Assembly (NCBI GenBank): GCA_030679915.1
Contig: JAUXRY010000041.1
Coordinates: 1-64,000, forward strand
DNA length: 64,000 nt
Source: Thiobacillus sp.
Lineage (GTDB): Bacteria; Pseudomonadota; Gammaproteobacteria; Burkholderiales; Thiobacillaceae
Direction of reading: 5' to 3'
Positions 35,301-43,281 of this stretch are shown here, piece by piece. Made by a program: the position numbers and the translations under genes. Under the pieces are notes generated by a model. It was given only the letters and a program-made list of their open reading frames with translations. It had not been told where the DNA came from and made no database searches. The stretch's first letter is position 1. Every line of letters starts with the position of its first letter.

Positions 35301-35521
35301 GACTCTCCGCGCCCGGTTTAAATAATACAGGCAGCGTCGATTTGACATTAAATCTGGCAGCGGCGGGTGCCGGCAACACATGTCCGGTGGCTACGGTGAC
35401 TGGCGCTGATCAACCCTGGCTGAGAAGTGGCCCGGCTTTTAACCAGAATCCGGTGGCGCGAGCGAGTTTTGGTTTGTATCGCGGTAACAAACCGCTGATT
35501 TATATGCGTGAGATGTATTGA
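32327..35521 (+). CDS. mshQ: MshQ-like tip protein with LamG domain
   Basis: A large 1064-aa exported protein. Signal segment KTVLGVVMLLLVFGQPAWS. After a Ser/Thr-rich N-terminal part, a LamG/concanavalin-like domain lies at about residues 240-465 (FDGTNDYVAVPASFPNLATDFTVAAWVR through GNLDEVSVFSGAL). The rest matches the C-terminal MshQ region (DUF6701): VKLEIVNAS, FAIRPDYF, FNVGRFVPDHFDL and SFGLYRGNKPLIYMREMY at the end. It is probably displayed at the pilus tip by the minor pilins; binding of a glycan or surface ligand by LamG is inference. Last gene of the pilin block; 58 bases separate it from mshI. Confidence 0.85.
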   Translation: MIMNRLYLCLVKSSKTVLGVVMLLLVFGQPAWSAITHVNSTSVVTGSSGSTSLALAYPVGLASDDILIAQVAVGNNPTFTAPVGWTLINKSNNSSSLSQAIYWKRAGTSNPASDTWSFSASDRAAGTMSAYRGVDPIVPVNVFSSLSNASSTSVAAGSITPTVAGSQLIGLYAVANGNASFTPPAGMAEREDIPTGAGPNGIGIEFTDETYAGGTTATGGRVATSSVSAVSIAHLVALQPSSVANFRMDELTWSGLAGQVGDSSGRGYHAMAINGALTSSATPAIANSPGTCGYGVFDGTNDYVAVPASFPNLATDFTVAAWVRTTNNAKSGQRIFIDDQNNTGGFGFSLGDGGTGVLRFYARSTSPVILDTPSVIQNNTWYFVAATMSAVAKTKSIYVYSQAGAQLAFVTQTYTGTWGTDSGAASIGGENNASSESGSGFKFSGNLDEVSVFSGALSASKLSIVMNETRPCSGSPTVVPSGFNAFETATAGGSVSGVIKTQVSASNFNLAIVALKTGGTAIETTFVGDVKLEIVNASAGGSCGAYALIQGLGTLTFATADAGRKNKTGINEPNAWPNARIRMTYPSTGAPTIVGCSTDPFAIRPDYFVATATDANSATAGATRTLANILVNGGFVHKAGQPFQLSATSRNTLGATTSNYAGTPVASMNGCILPASGCVAGMLTTGAWSTAVGTGIATTTDARYSEVGAITMKLVDSSFAAVDAADGSTAAEMNIESAVFNVGRFVPDHFDLIPASAPVFRTFNDTACPTRSFTYLGQPFGYVTLPQASITAKNMMGGTTLNYTGNLWKLVGAAGFFPVYSATVGTPDGVLGTPTVTDMGSGTGQLVVDSAETFFFTRNPPSGPVIPVMPFLADITLTLSIADMAENAVTGNGTIDTLTSAVFPSIAFDSGNQIRFGRLALSNAHGSEVLNLPVPAETQFWNGAGFTRNTADFCTQLVPANVALSNWRRNLNACETSVSLSGRFNAGRGNLRLSAPGLNNTGSVDLTLNLAAAGAGNTCPVATVTGADQPWLRSGPAFNQNPVARASFGLYRGNKPLIYMREMY

Positions 35522-35579
35522 AACGCTTTGACAACAATGACTTGTTTGTTTAGTTTGATGAAAAATTTAAGGTTAATCG

Positions 35580-36485
35580 ATGCGGTTTTTTCGTCGCACC
35601 ACTGAACACGGTCTCACCGCGTATCTGCGTCTTCCGGGCCGTATCGCCTATGCACGTGTGGACCGCCGGGTGCCGGTGCCCAAATTGCTGGCCGTGGGGG
35701 TGTTGACGGTCAAGAACGATAAATGGAGCGATGCGCTGAGTGAACTGCAGGACAGCGGCCCAGCCAGCTTGGTATTGAGCCCGGCGGCATACAAAATGCG
35801 CATGCTTGAAGCGCCTAACGTGCCAACCGATGAACTGCGGGCTGCGGTGCGCTGGCAGATTCAGGACATGCTGGATTACCACCCGGATGATGGCACGGTG
35901 GATGTGCTGGAAGTCCCGCAACCGGAGCATCTGAATCATGCGCGACAATTGTTTGCCGTCGCTGCCAAGAATAGTCTGCTGGCGGAAGAAACGGAATTCG
36001 CTGTTGAAGCGGGTCTGAAATTGGTCATTATCGATATTGTCGAAACCGCTCAGCGCAATCTGGCCGCCAGGTTGGAAAAGCCGGGCCGCGCACTGGCTGT
36101 GTTCTCATTTGTTGAAACAGGCGGCTTGCTGACCCTGTCGCTGGATGGCGAACTGTGTATGGCGCGCTCATTGAGTGTGAATCAGGCGCAACTGGATGGC
36201 GACCTGGAGATCATGATTGAGCGTCTGACATTGGAATTCCAGCGCACGCTGGACCATTTTGACCGTCAGTTTGGTGGTGTTCCGGTTGACCGACTGTTGC
36301 TGATTCCGATGGAGAACGTTGAGCGGTTTCGTGAAAGCCTTGCGAGGAACCTCGCGTTGCCCGTTGAGGTGATGGACCTCAACAATGCACTGGACATGTC
36401 CTCGTTTCCCGATGTCAGTGCATTGCCTACCGCGTGTTTCCATGCGATAGGCGCTGCGCTGCGCAAGGAAGACACCAAACCATGA
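35580..36485 (+). CDS. mshI: MSHA biogenesis protein, PilM-like
   Basis: A 301-aa protein of the PilM/GspL cytoplasmic type, an actin-like fold that links the ATPase side to the membrane proteins. Evidence is family pattern and position: VPTDELRAAVRWQIQDMLDYHPDD, DIVETAQRNLAARLEKPGRALAVF and GDLEIMIERLTLEFQRTLDHFDRQFG. No membrane helix is present. AAGG precedes the ATG. It starts the second half of the locus. Confidence 0.83.
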   Translation: MRFFRRTTEHGLTAYLRLPGRIAYARVDRRVPVPKLLAVGVLTVKNDKWSDALSELQDSGPASLVLSPAAYKMRMLEAPNVPTDELRAAVRWQIQDMLDYHPDDGTVDVLEVPQPEHLNHARQLFAVAAKNSLLAEETEFAVEAGLKLVIIDIVETAQRNLAARLEKPGRALAVFSFVETGGLLTLSLDGELCMARSLSVNQAQLDGDLEIMIERLTLEFQRTLDHFDRQFGGVPVDRLLLIPMENVERFRESLARNLALPVEVMDLNNALDMSSFPDVSALPTACFHAIGAALRKEDTKP

Positions 36486-37150
36486 GTCAGCAGATCAACC
36501 TGGCTAACCCCCTGCTTCTCAAAAAGCGCTATGTATTTGGCCTGCGCGAAATGCTGGTGGTATTGGGGGTCGTGTTGTTTGGGGCGCTGGCCTGGGCGGG
36601 AATTTTGCACTATCAAGCGGTTGGCCTGGAAGTTCAGGCCATTCAGGAAGAAGCGGCGCAGGCCAGTACGCAGGCAGTGCTGGATGAGTTGAATGCCAAA
36701 GCGCAACGTGTAGTCAACCCGCAATTGAGCGCAAGGATCAAAAACACGCAGCTTCAGGTCACGCAACGGGAAACTTTGCTGGAAGCGATTGGCGGCACGA
36801 TAGAAAAAACATCGGTGGGCTTTTCTCCCCGCATGCGGGCCCTGGCTTTCAGTTCCACCGAAGGGGTCTGGCTGAACAGTTTTAATCTTTCGGCAGACTA
36901 CGTTCAGCTCAAAGGGGCGACATTCAATGCAGGCATGTTGGCGAATTACATGACTCAACTCGGCAAGCAGCCGCCTTTTGCCGGCATGAAGTTTTCTGGC
37001 ATGACCGCTGTGGTGGCAAATGTCGCCCCGGCCAGCCCCTCAGCAGATGGCCAGCCAGCTGCGCCTGCATTGCCACAGTATCTCGATTTTGAGTTGACTG
37101 CCGGTCGTTCAGCTGACTCGCCAGATCAGGAGAATTTGGATGCTCGGTGA
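36482..37150 (+). CDS. MSHA biogenesis protein, PilN-like
   Basis: A 222-aa bitopic inner membrane protein (MshI2 in some loci). N-terminal MSQQINLANPLLLKKRYVFG resembles the PilN cytoplasmic tail that binds PilM, then one helix (MLVVLGVVLFGALAWAGIL) and a periplasmic coiled coil/ferredoxin-like part. ATG at 36482 overlaps the mshI stop (ATGA). Confidence 0.8.
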   Translation: MSQQINLANPLLLKKRYVFGLREMLVVLGVVLFGALAWAGILHYQAVGLEVQAIQEEAAQASTQAVLDELNAKAQRVVNPQLSARIKNTQLQVTQRETLLEAIGGTIEKTSVGFSPRMRALAFSSTEGVWLNSFNLSADYVQLKGATFNAGMLANYMTQLGKQPPFAGMKFSGMTAVVANVAPASPSADGQPAAPALPQYLDFELTAGRSADSPDQENLDAR

Positions 37151-37796
37151 AAAATTCCGGAAACTGAGCCAGCGCGTGAGCGCGTTAAGCCTGCGGGAAC
37201 GTGTGTTCGTTTTCGTGGCAGCGCTCATCGTGGTTTTTTCGTTGGTCCAGACGCTGGCAATCGATTCGGGGCAAATGCGTAAACGCAATGCGACCGACCG
37301 TGTGCAAGTCGCACAGGCAGCGATTCAGGAAATCGAACAGCAGCGAGTGGCATTGGCCGGTTCTGCATTGAACGACCCCGATAAGGCCGCTCTCAATACG
37401 CTCACTGTGCAGCAGGCCCGATTGGCGGAGTTGAATGCCGAACTGGACACGCGGGGGCGTTCGCTGATTCCACCCGAACGCATGCGTCAGGTGTTGAAGG
37501 ATGTGGTGCAAGGCTCGGGAGGCGTGACGATCGTTGGGTTTAAAACGCTCAGCCCGCAACCGGTGTTGCTGCCTGGTGCTGCAGAAGGCACGCCGCCGGG
37601 GTTCTATCGGCATGGCTTTGATGTCACGCTGAGCGGGCAATACGCCGACCTGGTTGCGTATCTTGAGCGCCTGGAAGCGTTGCCTTGGCGATTGAGCTGG
37701 GTAGAAGCCTCGCTTGATACGGCAGCACGCCCGGTTTTGACGCTGACCTTGACCATCCACACGTTGAGCCTGGAGGAAGCATGGCTGCGCGTATGA
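37140..37796 (+). CDS. mshJ: MSHA biogenesis protein, PilO-like
   Basis: A 218-aa bitopic protein. Cytoplasmic start MLGEKFRKLSQRVSALSLRER, one helix (VFVFVAALIVVFSLVQTLAI), a coiled coil rich in Gln/Ala/Arg, and a PilO-type ferredoxin-like domain (GFYRHGFDVTLSGQYADLVAYLERLEALPW). Overlaps the previous gene by 11 bases; CAGGAG lies before the ATG. Confidence 0.82.
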   Translation: MLGEKFRKLSQRVSALSLRERVFVFVAALIVVFSLVQTLAIDSGQMRKRNATDRVQVAQAAIQEIEQQRVALAGSALNDPDKAALNTLTVQQARLAELNAELDTRGRSLIPPERMRQVLKDVVQGSGGVTIVGFKTLSPQPVLLPGAAEGTPPGFYRHGFDVTLSGQYADLVAYLERLEALPWRLSWVEASLDTAARPVLTLTLTIHTLSLEEAWLRV

Positions 37797-38140
37797 TGCT
37801 GTTTGTCCTGATGACTTTGCTGCTGCCGGCAGCAGTAGCAGCGTCCCTGCCTGATCCGACGGCACTCCCGCGAGCGCTGACCAGTCCTGATCCGGAAACG
37901 CTTCAAGACGCGCCAGCGCTGGCCTGGGTGAAGCTTAATGGAAAGCATTCGATTGCCTGGTATGGCGGCAGCACCGTCAAGCTCGGTGATTCGGTAGAAG
38001 GTGGCCGGGTCACGGCCATACGCGAAGATCACATTGTCATTTCGGGAAAAGGCGGACGTCGTAGCGTTTACCTGACCGATGAGTCGGCCCGAACCCAGCT
38101 ACTGGCGCTTCCGCGCCCGACGCGAAAAACCAGGAATTGA
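37781..38140 (+). CDS. mshK: MSHA biogenesis protein, PilP-like
   Basis: A 119-aa exported protein. Signal peptide (MMLFVLMTLLLPAAVAA) then a short beta domain: VKLNGKHSIAWYGGSTVKLGDSV, TAIREDHIVISGKGGRRSVYL. This matches the HR/PilP-like domain that connects the inner membrane complex to the secretin. GGAGG before the ATG at 37781. Overlaps mshJ by 16 bases. Confidence 0.78.
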   Translation: MAARMMLFVLMTLLLPAAVAASLPDPTALPRALTSPDPETLQDAPALAWVKLNGKHSIAWYGGSTVKLGDSVEGGRVTAIREDHIVISGKGGRRSVYLTDESARTQLLALPRPTRKTRN

Positions 38141-38142
38141 AC

Positions 38143-39780
38143 ATGCATAAACACATTGTTTTGGCAGTATTGGTTTTGGCTGGCTGTGCCAGCCCCTTTG
38201 GCAAGCAGGGCAAGGATGCGATGAATGCCGAACTGGCCACATCGACCGCGTCACAGCCAACACAAGCCGTCACGCCACCCGCGGCGGTGCAGCAGGCGGT
38301 TATGGATGCGGTGCGCGATACGCAACCCGTTGTAACCAAGTCGGCCGCTGAACCTCGCTTTAATCTGACGGTGAACAATGCCAAGGCATCAGAAGTATTC
38401 ATTGGGATGGTGACAGGCACGCCCTACAGCATGCTCGTGCACCCCGATGTGACCGGGAGCCTGACGCTTAATCTCAAGAACGTGACTGTGCCAGAGGCGA
38501 TGGAAGCCGTGCGTGCACTGTATGGCTACGATTACGAAGTGCAGGGCAAGCGCATCATCGTGCCGTCATCGGCGGTGCAAACCCGTATCTATCAGTTGAA
38601 TGCCCTGGCCATGCAGCGCAAGGGATCGTCGGATATGCGGGTGATTTCCGGCTCGATTCAAAGCGGAGGGTCTGGTCGCACGGGGTCTGCATCGGGTGGT
38701 GGTTCAACGTCGCAGGAAACCAGCAGTGTGCAAACCTCGACCGACTCCAAATATTGGGAGGAGGTGAGCACTTCGCTCAAAACCTTGGTCGGCACCTTGG
38801 GCGAGGTGGTGGTGAGCCCTCAATCCGGTATCGTCATTGTGAAGGCGCCGCCTGCCATATTGGTCATGGTGGAAAAGTATTTGCGTGCCTCAGAAGTCAT
38901 CAGCGTGCGTCAGGTAATGCTGGAGGCAAAAATTCTTGAAGTGCAGTTGAACGATGGTTTTCAGGCGGGCATCAACTGGTCCACACTGCAGAACAGTGGC
39001 AAGTTTGCCGCCGGTGTGAACAGCCTCAACCCTGGTCGGGACAATCCCGTCAGCCTGGGCGGCACGGTAGCCCAAATGCTGGGTGGGGCCATTCCAGGCC
39101 CTGTGGGAAGCGTATTTGGCCTGGCATTCAACGACGGGGATTTTGGCGCAGTCATCAACCTGATCAAGAGCCAGGGTGTGGTGCATGTCTTGTCCAGTCC
39201 GCGGATTGCGACAATCAACAATCAGAAAGCTGTGCTTAAAGTCGGAACAGACGACTATTTCGTTACCGAAGTCACGGGAGGAACGGCTGCTGCAGTAGGC
39301 GTCCCTGCCACCCCCCCCACCGTTGTGGTGAAGCCTTTCTTTTCAGGTATCGCGCTGGATGTCACGCCACAAATCGATGAGCGCGACAACATTACTCTGC
39401 ACGTCCGGCCATCGGTCAGCAATGTCACGGAAAAAACCAAGGAAATTCGCTTGGGTGATTTGGGAACCTACTCCCTGCCGCTGGCTTCCAGCAGCATTTC
39501 GGAAACTGACAGTGTGGTGCGTTTGAAAGATGGCCAGATCGTGGCGATAGGCGGCCTGATGGGGCAGAGTTATACCGATGGTAAAAACAACGTTCCATTC
39601 TTGGGCGATATTCCTTTATTGGGCCATCTGTTCGGCAGTACGAGCCAGGTGAGTCAAAAGCGCGAATTGGTCGTGCTGATCAAGACCACACTGATTCGAG
39701 ACAGCAAGGACTGGAGGCCTGACCTGGAGTCGACCCAGCAACGTTTTCAGACCTATGGTTTCCCTGAATCCCGGCCGTGA
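38143..39780 (+). CDS. mshL: MSHA secretin (outer membrane channel)
   Basis: A 545-aa secretin lipoprotein. Signal with lipobox LVLAGCASP at the N-terminus. STN/N-domains include VPEAMEAVRALYGYDYEVQGK, then a Ser/Gly-rich loop (SGRTGSASGGGSTSQETSS), and the secretin core with VMLEAKILEVQLNDGFQAGINW, VLSSPRIATINNQKAVLKVG and the C-terminal VPFLGDIPLLGHLFGS signature. ATG at 38143 is preferred over TTG at 38137. It overlaps mshM by four bases. Confidence 0.93.
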   Translation: MHKHIVLAVLVLAGCASPFGKQGKDAMNAELATSTASQPTQAVTPPAAVQQAVMDAVRDTQPVVTKSAAEPRFNLTVNNAKASEVFIGMVTGTPYSMLVHPDVTGSLTLNLKNVTVPEAMEAVRALYGYDYEVQGKRIIVPSSAVQTRIYQLNALAMQRKGSSDMRVISGSIQSGGSGRTGSASGGGSTSQETSSVQTSTDSKYWEEVSTSLKTLVGTLGEVVVSPQSGIVIVKAPPAILVMVEKYLRASEVISVRQVMLEAKILEVQLNDGFQAGINWSTLQNSGKFAAGVNSLNPGRDNPVSLGGTVAQMLGGAIPGPVGSVFGLAFNDGDFGAVINLIKSQGVVHVLSSPRIATINNQKAVLKVGTDDYFVTEVTGGTAAAVGVPATPPTVVVKPFFSGIALDVTPQIDERDNITLHVRPSVSNVTEKTKEIRLGDLGTYSLPLASSSISETDSVVRLKDGQIVAIGGLMGQSYTDGKNNVPFLGDIPLLGHLFGSTSQVSQKRELVVLIKTTLIRDSKDWRPDLESTQQRFQTYGFPESRP

Positions 39781-40673
39781 TCACGTGGTGGGCTTATTTC
39801 GGCCTGCGTGAGCCGCCGTTTGGACTGACGCCGGACACCGAATTCTTTTTCCCCGCCCAGCCCCATCAGGACGCGTATGAGACGCTCCGCTACGCTTTGG
39901 AAGCGGGTGAGGGGTTTCTGGTGGTCGAAGGCGAGGTGGGTACCGGAAAAACCCTCCTGCTGAGACGATTGCTGAATTTCCTGCCAGAACGTTGGCAAGT
40001 CGCATTTGTGCCCAACCCTGGTCTGGATCCGCGGGGTTTATATGCTGCAATCGCGCATGAATTTAGCGTCTCAGCCGAGGGCAGCAGCGAAGATTTGCTC
40101 CATCGGCTGGAACGTCATTTTATTGCGCTGGCACAACAGGGTCGTCAGCCGGTTGTTTTGATCGACGAAGCACAGGCTTTGCCTGCTGACACGCTTGAGG
40201 CCGTTCGCCTATTGACCAATCTCGAAACCGAGAAACGCAAGTTGCTTCAGGTCGTGTTGTTTGGGCAGCCTGAGCTAATGATCCGTTTGCACGATAAGAG
40301 CACACGACAAATTCTGACACGTATCAGTTTCCACGCAGTTTTACGGCCGCTTGGCCGGGCGGAGGTTGCGACCTATGTGCAACATCGACTTAAAGTGGCA
40401 GGCTGCGATTCGCCCTTGTTCACGCGGTGGGCGCAACGCAGGTTATGGCGTGTGTCCCGTGGGCTACCACGTCTGATCAATATCATTGCGGCCAAGGCCA
40501 TGATGCTTGCTTATGGGCTGGGAGCCGAGCAAGTGACGTATCGCCATGTGAACGTGGCCGCGCGTGACACCTTGGCCGTGCGTCAAATGGTTTGCACCCG
40601 GATGCTGGTTTGGGGATTCGCATTACTGGGGTTGTTCGCAATAGCATTTTCCGGTTTGCGTTTGTTGGGATAA
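39777..40673 (+). CDS. mshM: MSHA biogenesis ATPase, ExeA-like
   Basis: A 298-aa AAA ATPase with a C-terminal membrane helix (MLVWGFALLGLFAIAFSGLRL). N-terminal FGLREPPFGLTPDTEFFF is the ExeA/MshM hallmark. Walker A is GEVGTGKTLLLRR, Walker B is PVVLIDEAQALP. These proteins help assemble the secretin through peptidoglycan. GTG start overlapping the mshL stop (GTGA). Confidence 0.9.
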   Translation: MITWWAYFGLREPPFGLTPDTEFFFPAQPHQDAYETLRYALEAGEGFLVVEGEVGTGKTLLLRRLLNFLPERWQVAFVPNPGLDPRGLYAAIAHEFSVSAEGSSEDLLHRLERHFIALAQQGRQPVVLIDEAQALPADTLEAVRLLTNLETEKRKLLQVVLFGQPELMIRLHDKSTRQILTRISFHAVLRPLGRAEVATYVQHRLKVAGCDSPLFTRWAQRRLWRVSRGLPRLINIIAAKAMMLAYGLGAEQVTYRHVNVAARDTLAVRQMVCTRMLVWGFALLGLFAIAFSGLRLLG

Positions 40674-40688
40674 GCCCAGAGGAATCAG

Positions 40689-41804
40689 ATGAGCATCATT
40701 AATCAAATGCTGCGTGACCTTGATGCCAGAGGCGACGCTCCGAGTGATTTGCCGGTACGAGAGCGTTCAATGTCAGGAACGCCGCGTCGATTCGGGATGA
40801 AGCAAGCAGCGTTTTCTGTTGCCCTGTTATTGGCGGGCGGGGTTGCGGGCTATTTTGCCCTGTCTGCTGGCTCTAGAGAGCCCACGCCGCCTGCAGCAAC
40901 CCACATTGCGCAGCATTCGCCCGAATCCGATCCGGTCGAGGTTGCGCCGGCCCTGCCTGACGAACCGTCGACAGCGCCTGAAGCGCCATCTTTAGCGCCA
41001 TCTGTAGCGCCATCTGTAGCACCTCCCCCAGCACCTTCCGCAGCGCCATCTGTGGCACCGGTTGTAAATTCAGCTGTTGTCCCTGAGCCTGGTCACCAGA
41101 CGACGGATTCACCGGGCATTTCGGCAGGAAAAATGGCACGGTCGATGACCATGCCAGCAACCGTCGTGCAGATCGCATCAAATGTTTCTGCCCCGCCATT
41201 GAAGGAGCCTGCTGTAGTTAAAAAGATGGCGGAGTTGTCGCCGGAGATGGAAGCGCAACTGCTCCATGACGAGGCTTTGGTCTTACGCCGTTTGGGGAAA
41301 ATCGACGCGGCAATGGGCAAATACCGGCTCGCACTGGAACGTCAGCCGGGCATGCGGATTGCACGGCTCCAACTCGCCAGACTGCTACAAGAAAGCGGAC
41401 AGGCTGACGCAGCACTATCGTTGTTGAAAGCGGGTTATGAACATCAGTCGGATGGCGGGTTGGCCATTGCAGCTGGGCGCCTGTTAGGCGATCTGGGGCG
41501 ACGAGACGAAGCGTTGATCTGGCTGGAGCGTGGACGAGATAGCTTGCGACCTGCAGATCATGCGCTGATGGGCGCACTGTTGTCCCAGACCTTGCGTTAC
41601 GAAGAATCCGTCAAAGCGTATCAGCGTGCACTGGCCGCAGAACCGAATCAGGGCGGGTGGTTGCTTGGGCTGGGACTGGCGCTGGAATCGTTGGGGCGGG
41701 GGAATGAGGCGCAGGTTGCCTATCGAAATGCATTGGAACGAGGTGATTTCAACCCTGACGTTGTCAAGTTTTTAAGGCAAAAGACTGGATCAATTGGCCA
41801 ATAA
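40689..41804 (+). CDS. mshN: MSHA biogenesis TPR protein
   Basis: A 371-aa protein. N-terminal MSIINQMLRDLDARG is characteristic of MshN. One membrane helix (AAFSVALLLAGGVAGYFAL) is followed by a Pro/Ala/Ser-rich linker with repeated APSVAP units, then TPR repeats (LLHDEALVLRRLGKIDAAMGKYRLAL, ESVKAYQRALAAEPNQGGWLLG). GAGGAA precedes the ATG. Last gene of the pilus locus; no terminator seen in the 187 bases after it. Confidence 0.87.
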   Translation: MSIINQMLRDLDARGDAPSDLPVRERSMSGTPRRFGMKQAAFSVALLLAGGVAGYFALSAGSREPTPPAATHIAQHSPESDPVEVAPALPDEPSTAPEAPSLAPSVAPSVAPPPAPSAAPSVAPVVNSAVVPEPGHQTTDSPGISAGKMARSMTMPATVVQIASNVSAPPLKEPAVVKKMAELSPEMEAQLLHDEALVLRRLGKIDAAMGKYRLALERQPGMRIARLQLARLLQESGQADAALSLLKAGYEHQSDGGLAIAAGRLLGDLGRRDEALIWLERGRDSLRPADHALMGALLSQTLRYEESVKAYQRALAAEPNQGGWLLGLGLALESLGRGNEAQVAYRNALERGDFNPDVVKFLRQKTGSIGQ

Positions 41805-41991
41805 CGTGATTTTATGTATTAGACTTATGGTTGTTGTAACTGCACAACGCTATTCTTCCACGACAGAAGAAGTTTCATAGATAGTGGTTTTCTTTTGCCG
41901 ATTTGTTAGAATTCCGCGCGTCGGCTGGATTACAAAGTCCTGGACCGATTTCTGGTGTGGGTTTTTTTATACGTACGTAAAGGGAAATCAA

Positions 41992-42246
41992 ATGAAATAT
42001 TCTATTCTGCTGGCCGCGCTGTTGGCTGTATCCATGTCTGCTTGTGGTAAAAAAGACGAAGCTGCTGCTCCTGTAGACGCGCCTGTTGCTGAAGCTCCGG
42101 CTCCAATGGAAGCTGCTCCGATGGACTCAGCTGCTGACGCTGCTGCTTCCTCGGCTGATGCTGCTGCCTCTGCTGCTGACGCTGCTGCTTCTTCAGCTGA
42201 TGCTGCTGCTGAAGCTGCACCTGCTCCTGCTCCTGCTGCCCAGTAA
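41992..42246 (+). CDS. Small Ala-rich lipoprotein
   Basis: An 84-aa lipoprotein: MKYSILLAALLAVSMSACGK with lipobox MSAC. The mature part is made of Ala with repeated SADAAAS/DAAASSA units and Pro-Ala ends. Alanine codons are mostly GCT, unlike the GCC/GCG habit of neighbouring genes, which often marks high expression. AAAGGG lies before ATG at 41992 and a strong terminator follows. A TAGAAT at 41908-41913 could be a -10. Function unknown; an envelope spacer is possible. Confidence 0.75.
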   Translation: MKYSILLAALLAVSMSACGKKDEAAAPVDAPVAEAPAPMEAAPMDSAADAAASSADAAASAADAAASSADAAAEAAPAPAPAAQ

Positions 42247-42263
42247 TTCCGGGTCGCGGTACT

Positions 42264-42292
42264 AAAAACCGGTCTCAGGGCCGGTTTTTTTT
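42264..42292 (+). terminator. Intrinsic terminator after the Ala-rich lipoprotein
   Basis: AAAACCGG (42265-42272) pairs with CCGGTTTT (42281-42288) around an eight-base loop and runs into eight T. It lies 18 bases past the stop codon. Confidence 0.92.
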
Positions 42293-42384
42293 CGTCCGTT
42301 CGCCGCGCAAACCGACAAAACCGTCGGAAACTCAACGCACTCTTGTAAGAAATAGCCATTCGGCGCGTTCGATTCAGACCGTAA

Positions 42385-42407
42385 GCCTGTATGCCTGTAT
42401 GCCTGTA
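42385..42407. repeat. Three tandem copies of GCCTGTAT
   Basis: GCCTGTAT is repeated nearly three times end to end (third copy GCCTGTA) in the gap before the PEP-CTERM gene. It is a short array that could vary in copy number by slippage; no role is evident. Confidence 0.8.
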
Positions 42408-42460
42408 GCGGCGCTGGCTACACCCCTCCTGTGCGTTGGACATTCATGGGCATGAACTTT

Positions 42461-42484
42461 GCTGAAGATAACGCATTCTTCAGC
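42461..42484 (+). promoter_or_regulatory. Perfect inverted repeat before the PEP-CTERM gene
   Basis: GCTGAAGA (42461-42468) and TCTTCAGC (42477-42484) are perfect inverted arms with an eight-base spacer, ending 20 bases before the ATG at 42505. It may be an operator or a leader hairpin. Nothing identifies the binding factor. Confidence 0.45.
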
Positions 42485-42504
42485 ATTGATCATAAGGGAA
42501 TGTC

Positions 42505-43281
42505 ATGCGATTACTTCCAATTGTGGCCGGACTGCTTGCGTGCGGTTTGTCCTTGCAGGTCTCGGCATACACCATTGATGCGAATCTGTCCGACTGGGGC
42601 TTGGCGCGTTCCGGGAAAGTTACGGATTGGACGCCAAATGCATCGGTCAAGGCCTGGGCCGTTGAAGACCAGACTGGAGGCCTCGGCACCAGGCTTTCTC
42701 CGGGTTACGGCGGGCAGGCTTACGATGTCGAAGCCCTGTATGTGGATTACGACGCGCAGTTTCTCTATCTGGCCCTGGTGACCGGGCACAACCCGCTGAC
42801 GCCAAATGTTGGTAACAACTTTGCACCGGGCGATTTCGCGATCGACTTCGGTCGTAACGGAACTTTTGAATTCGGTCTCGAAACCACCGGTAGTAATGGA
42901 AAAACGAAGGGTGGGCTGTACGCCGTCACGCAGTGGGGCGCAGGAATATGGGGCGCAGCTAACGAAGGCCCGACCTCGATTTTGGCGGGCAATCTGCTGG
43001 GCTTGGGTGAGGTGGCCTACACTACGACCGGCGTCGCCAACATGGGCATCTATGCCGCTGACAAGCATTTTTTCTATGAAGCGCGCATCCCGGTCGCCCT
43101 GTTTGGTTCCCATTGGGGGGCAGGTGACTTCGACGTGTTCTGGACCATGAACTGCGCGAATGATTCCTTGAAAGTCGACCCCGTCCCGGGCGCCAGCATC
43201 CCTGAGCCAGGGACGCTGGCATTGCTGCCACTGGGTTTGTTGGGCATGACCTGGTTCTCGCGCCGCCGTCGTCGTGCATGA
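42505..43281 (+). CDS. PEP-CTERM sorted exported protein
   Basis: A 258-aa exported protein. Signal peptide MRLLPIVAGLLACGLSLQVSA. The body starts TIDANLSDWGLARSG and has YDVEALYVDYDAQFLYLALVTGHNP and FEARIP-type sequence (FYEARIPVALFGSHW), resembling the carbohydrate-binding CBM9/DOMON-type folds seen in surface proteins. The C-terminus is a textbook PEP-CTERM signal: IPEPGTLALLPLGLLGMTWF then RRRRRA. Such proteins are processed by an exosortase (EpsH/XrtA type) and tied to exopolysaccharide; no exosortase is in this window. AAGGG lies before the ATG. Confidence 0.9.
   Translation: MRLLPIVAGLLACGLSLQVSAYTIDANLSDWGLARSGKVTDWTPNASVKAWAVEDQTGGLGTRLSPGYGGQAYDVEALYVDYDAQFLYLALVTGHNPLTPNVGNNFAPGDFAIDFGRNGTFEFGLETTGSNGKTKGGLYAVTQWGAGIWGAANEGPTSILAGNLLGLGEVAYTTTGVANMGIYAADKHFFYEARIPVALFGSHWGAGDFDVFWTMNCANDSLKVDPVPGASIPEPGTLALLPLGLLGMTWFSRRRRRA

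Noticed and set aside
42100-42240. Ala-codon repeats as a CRISPR or non-coding tandem array
   Set aside because: The units are not of uniform length, there are no spacers, and the stretch is in frame inside a lipoprotein gene.
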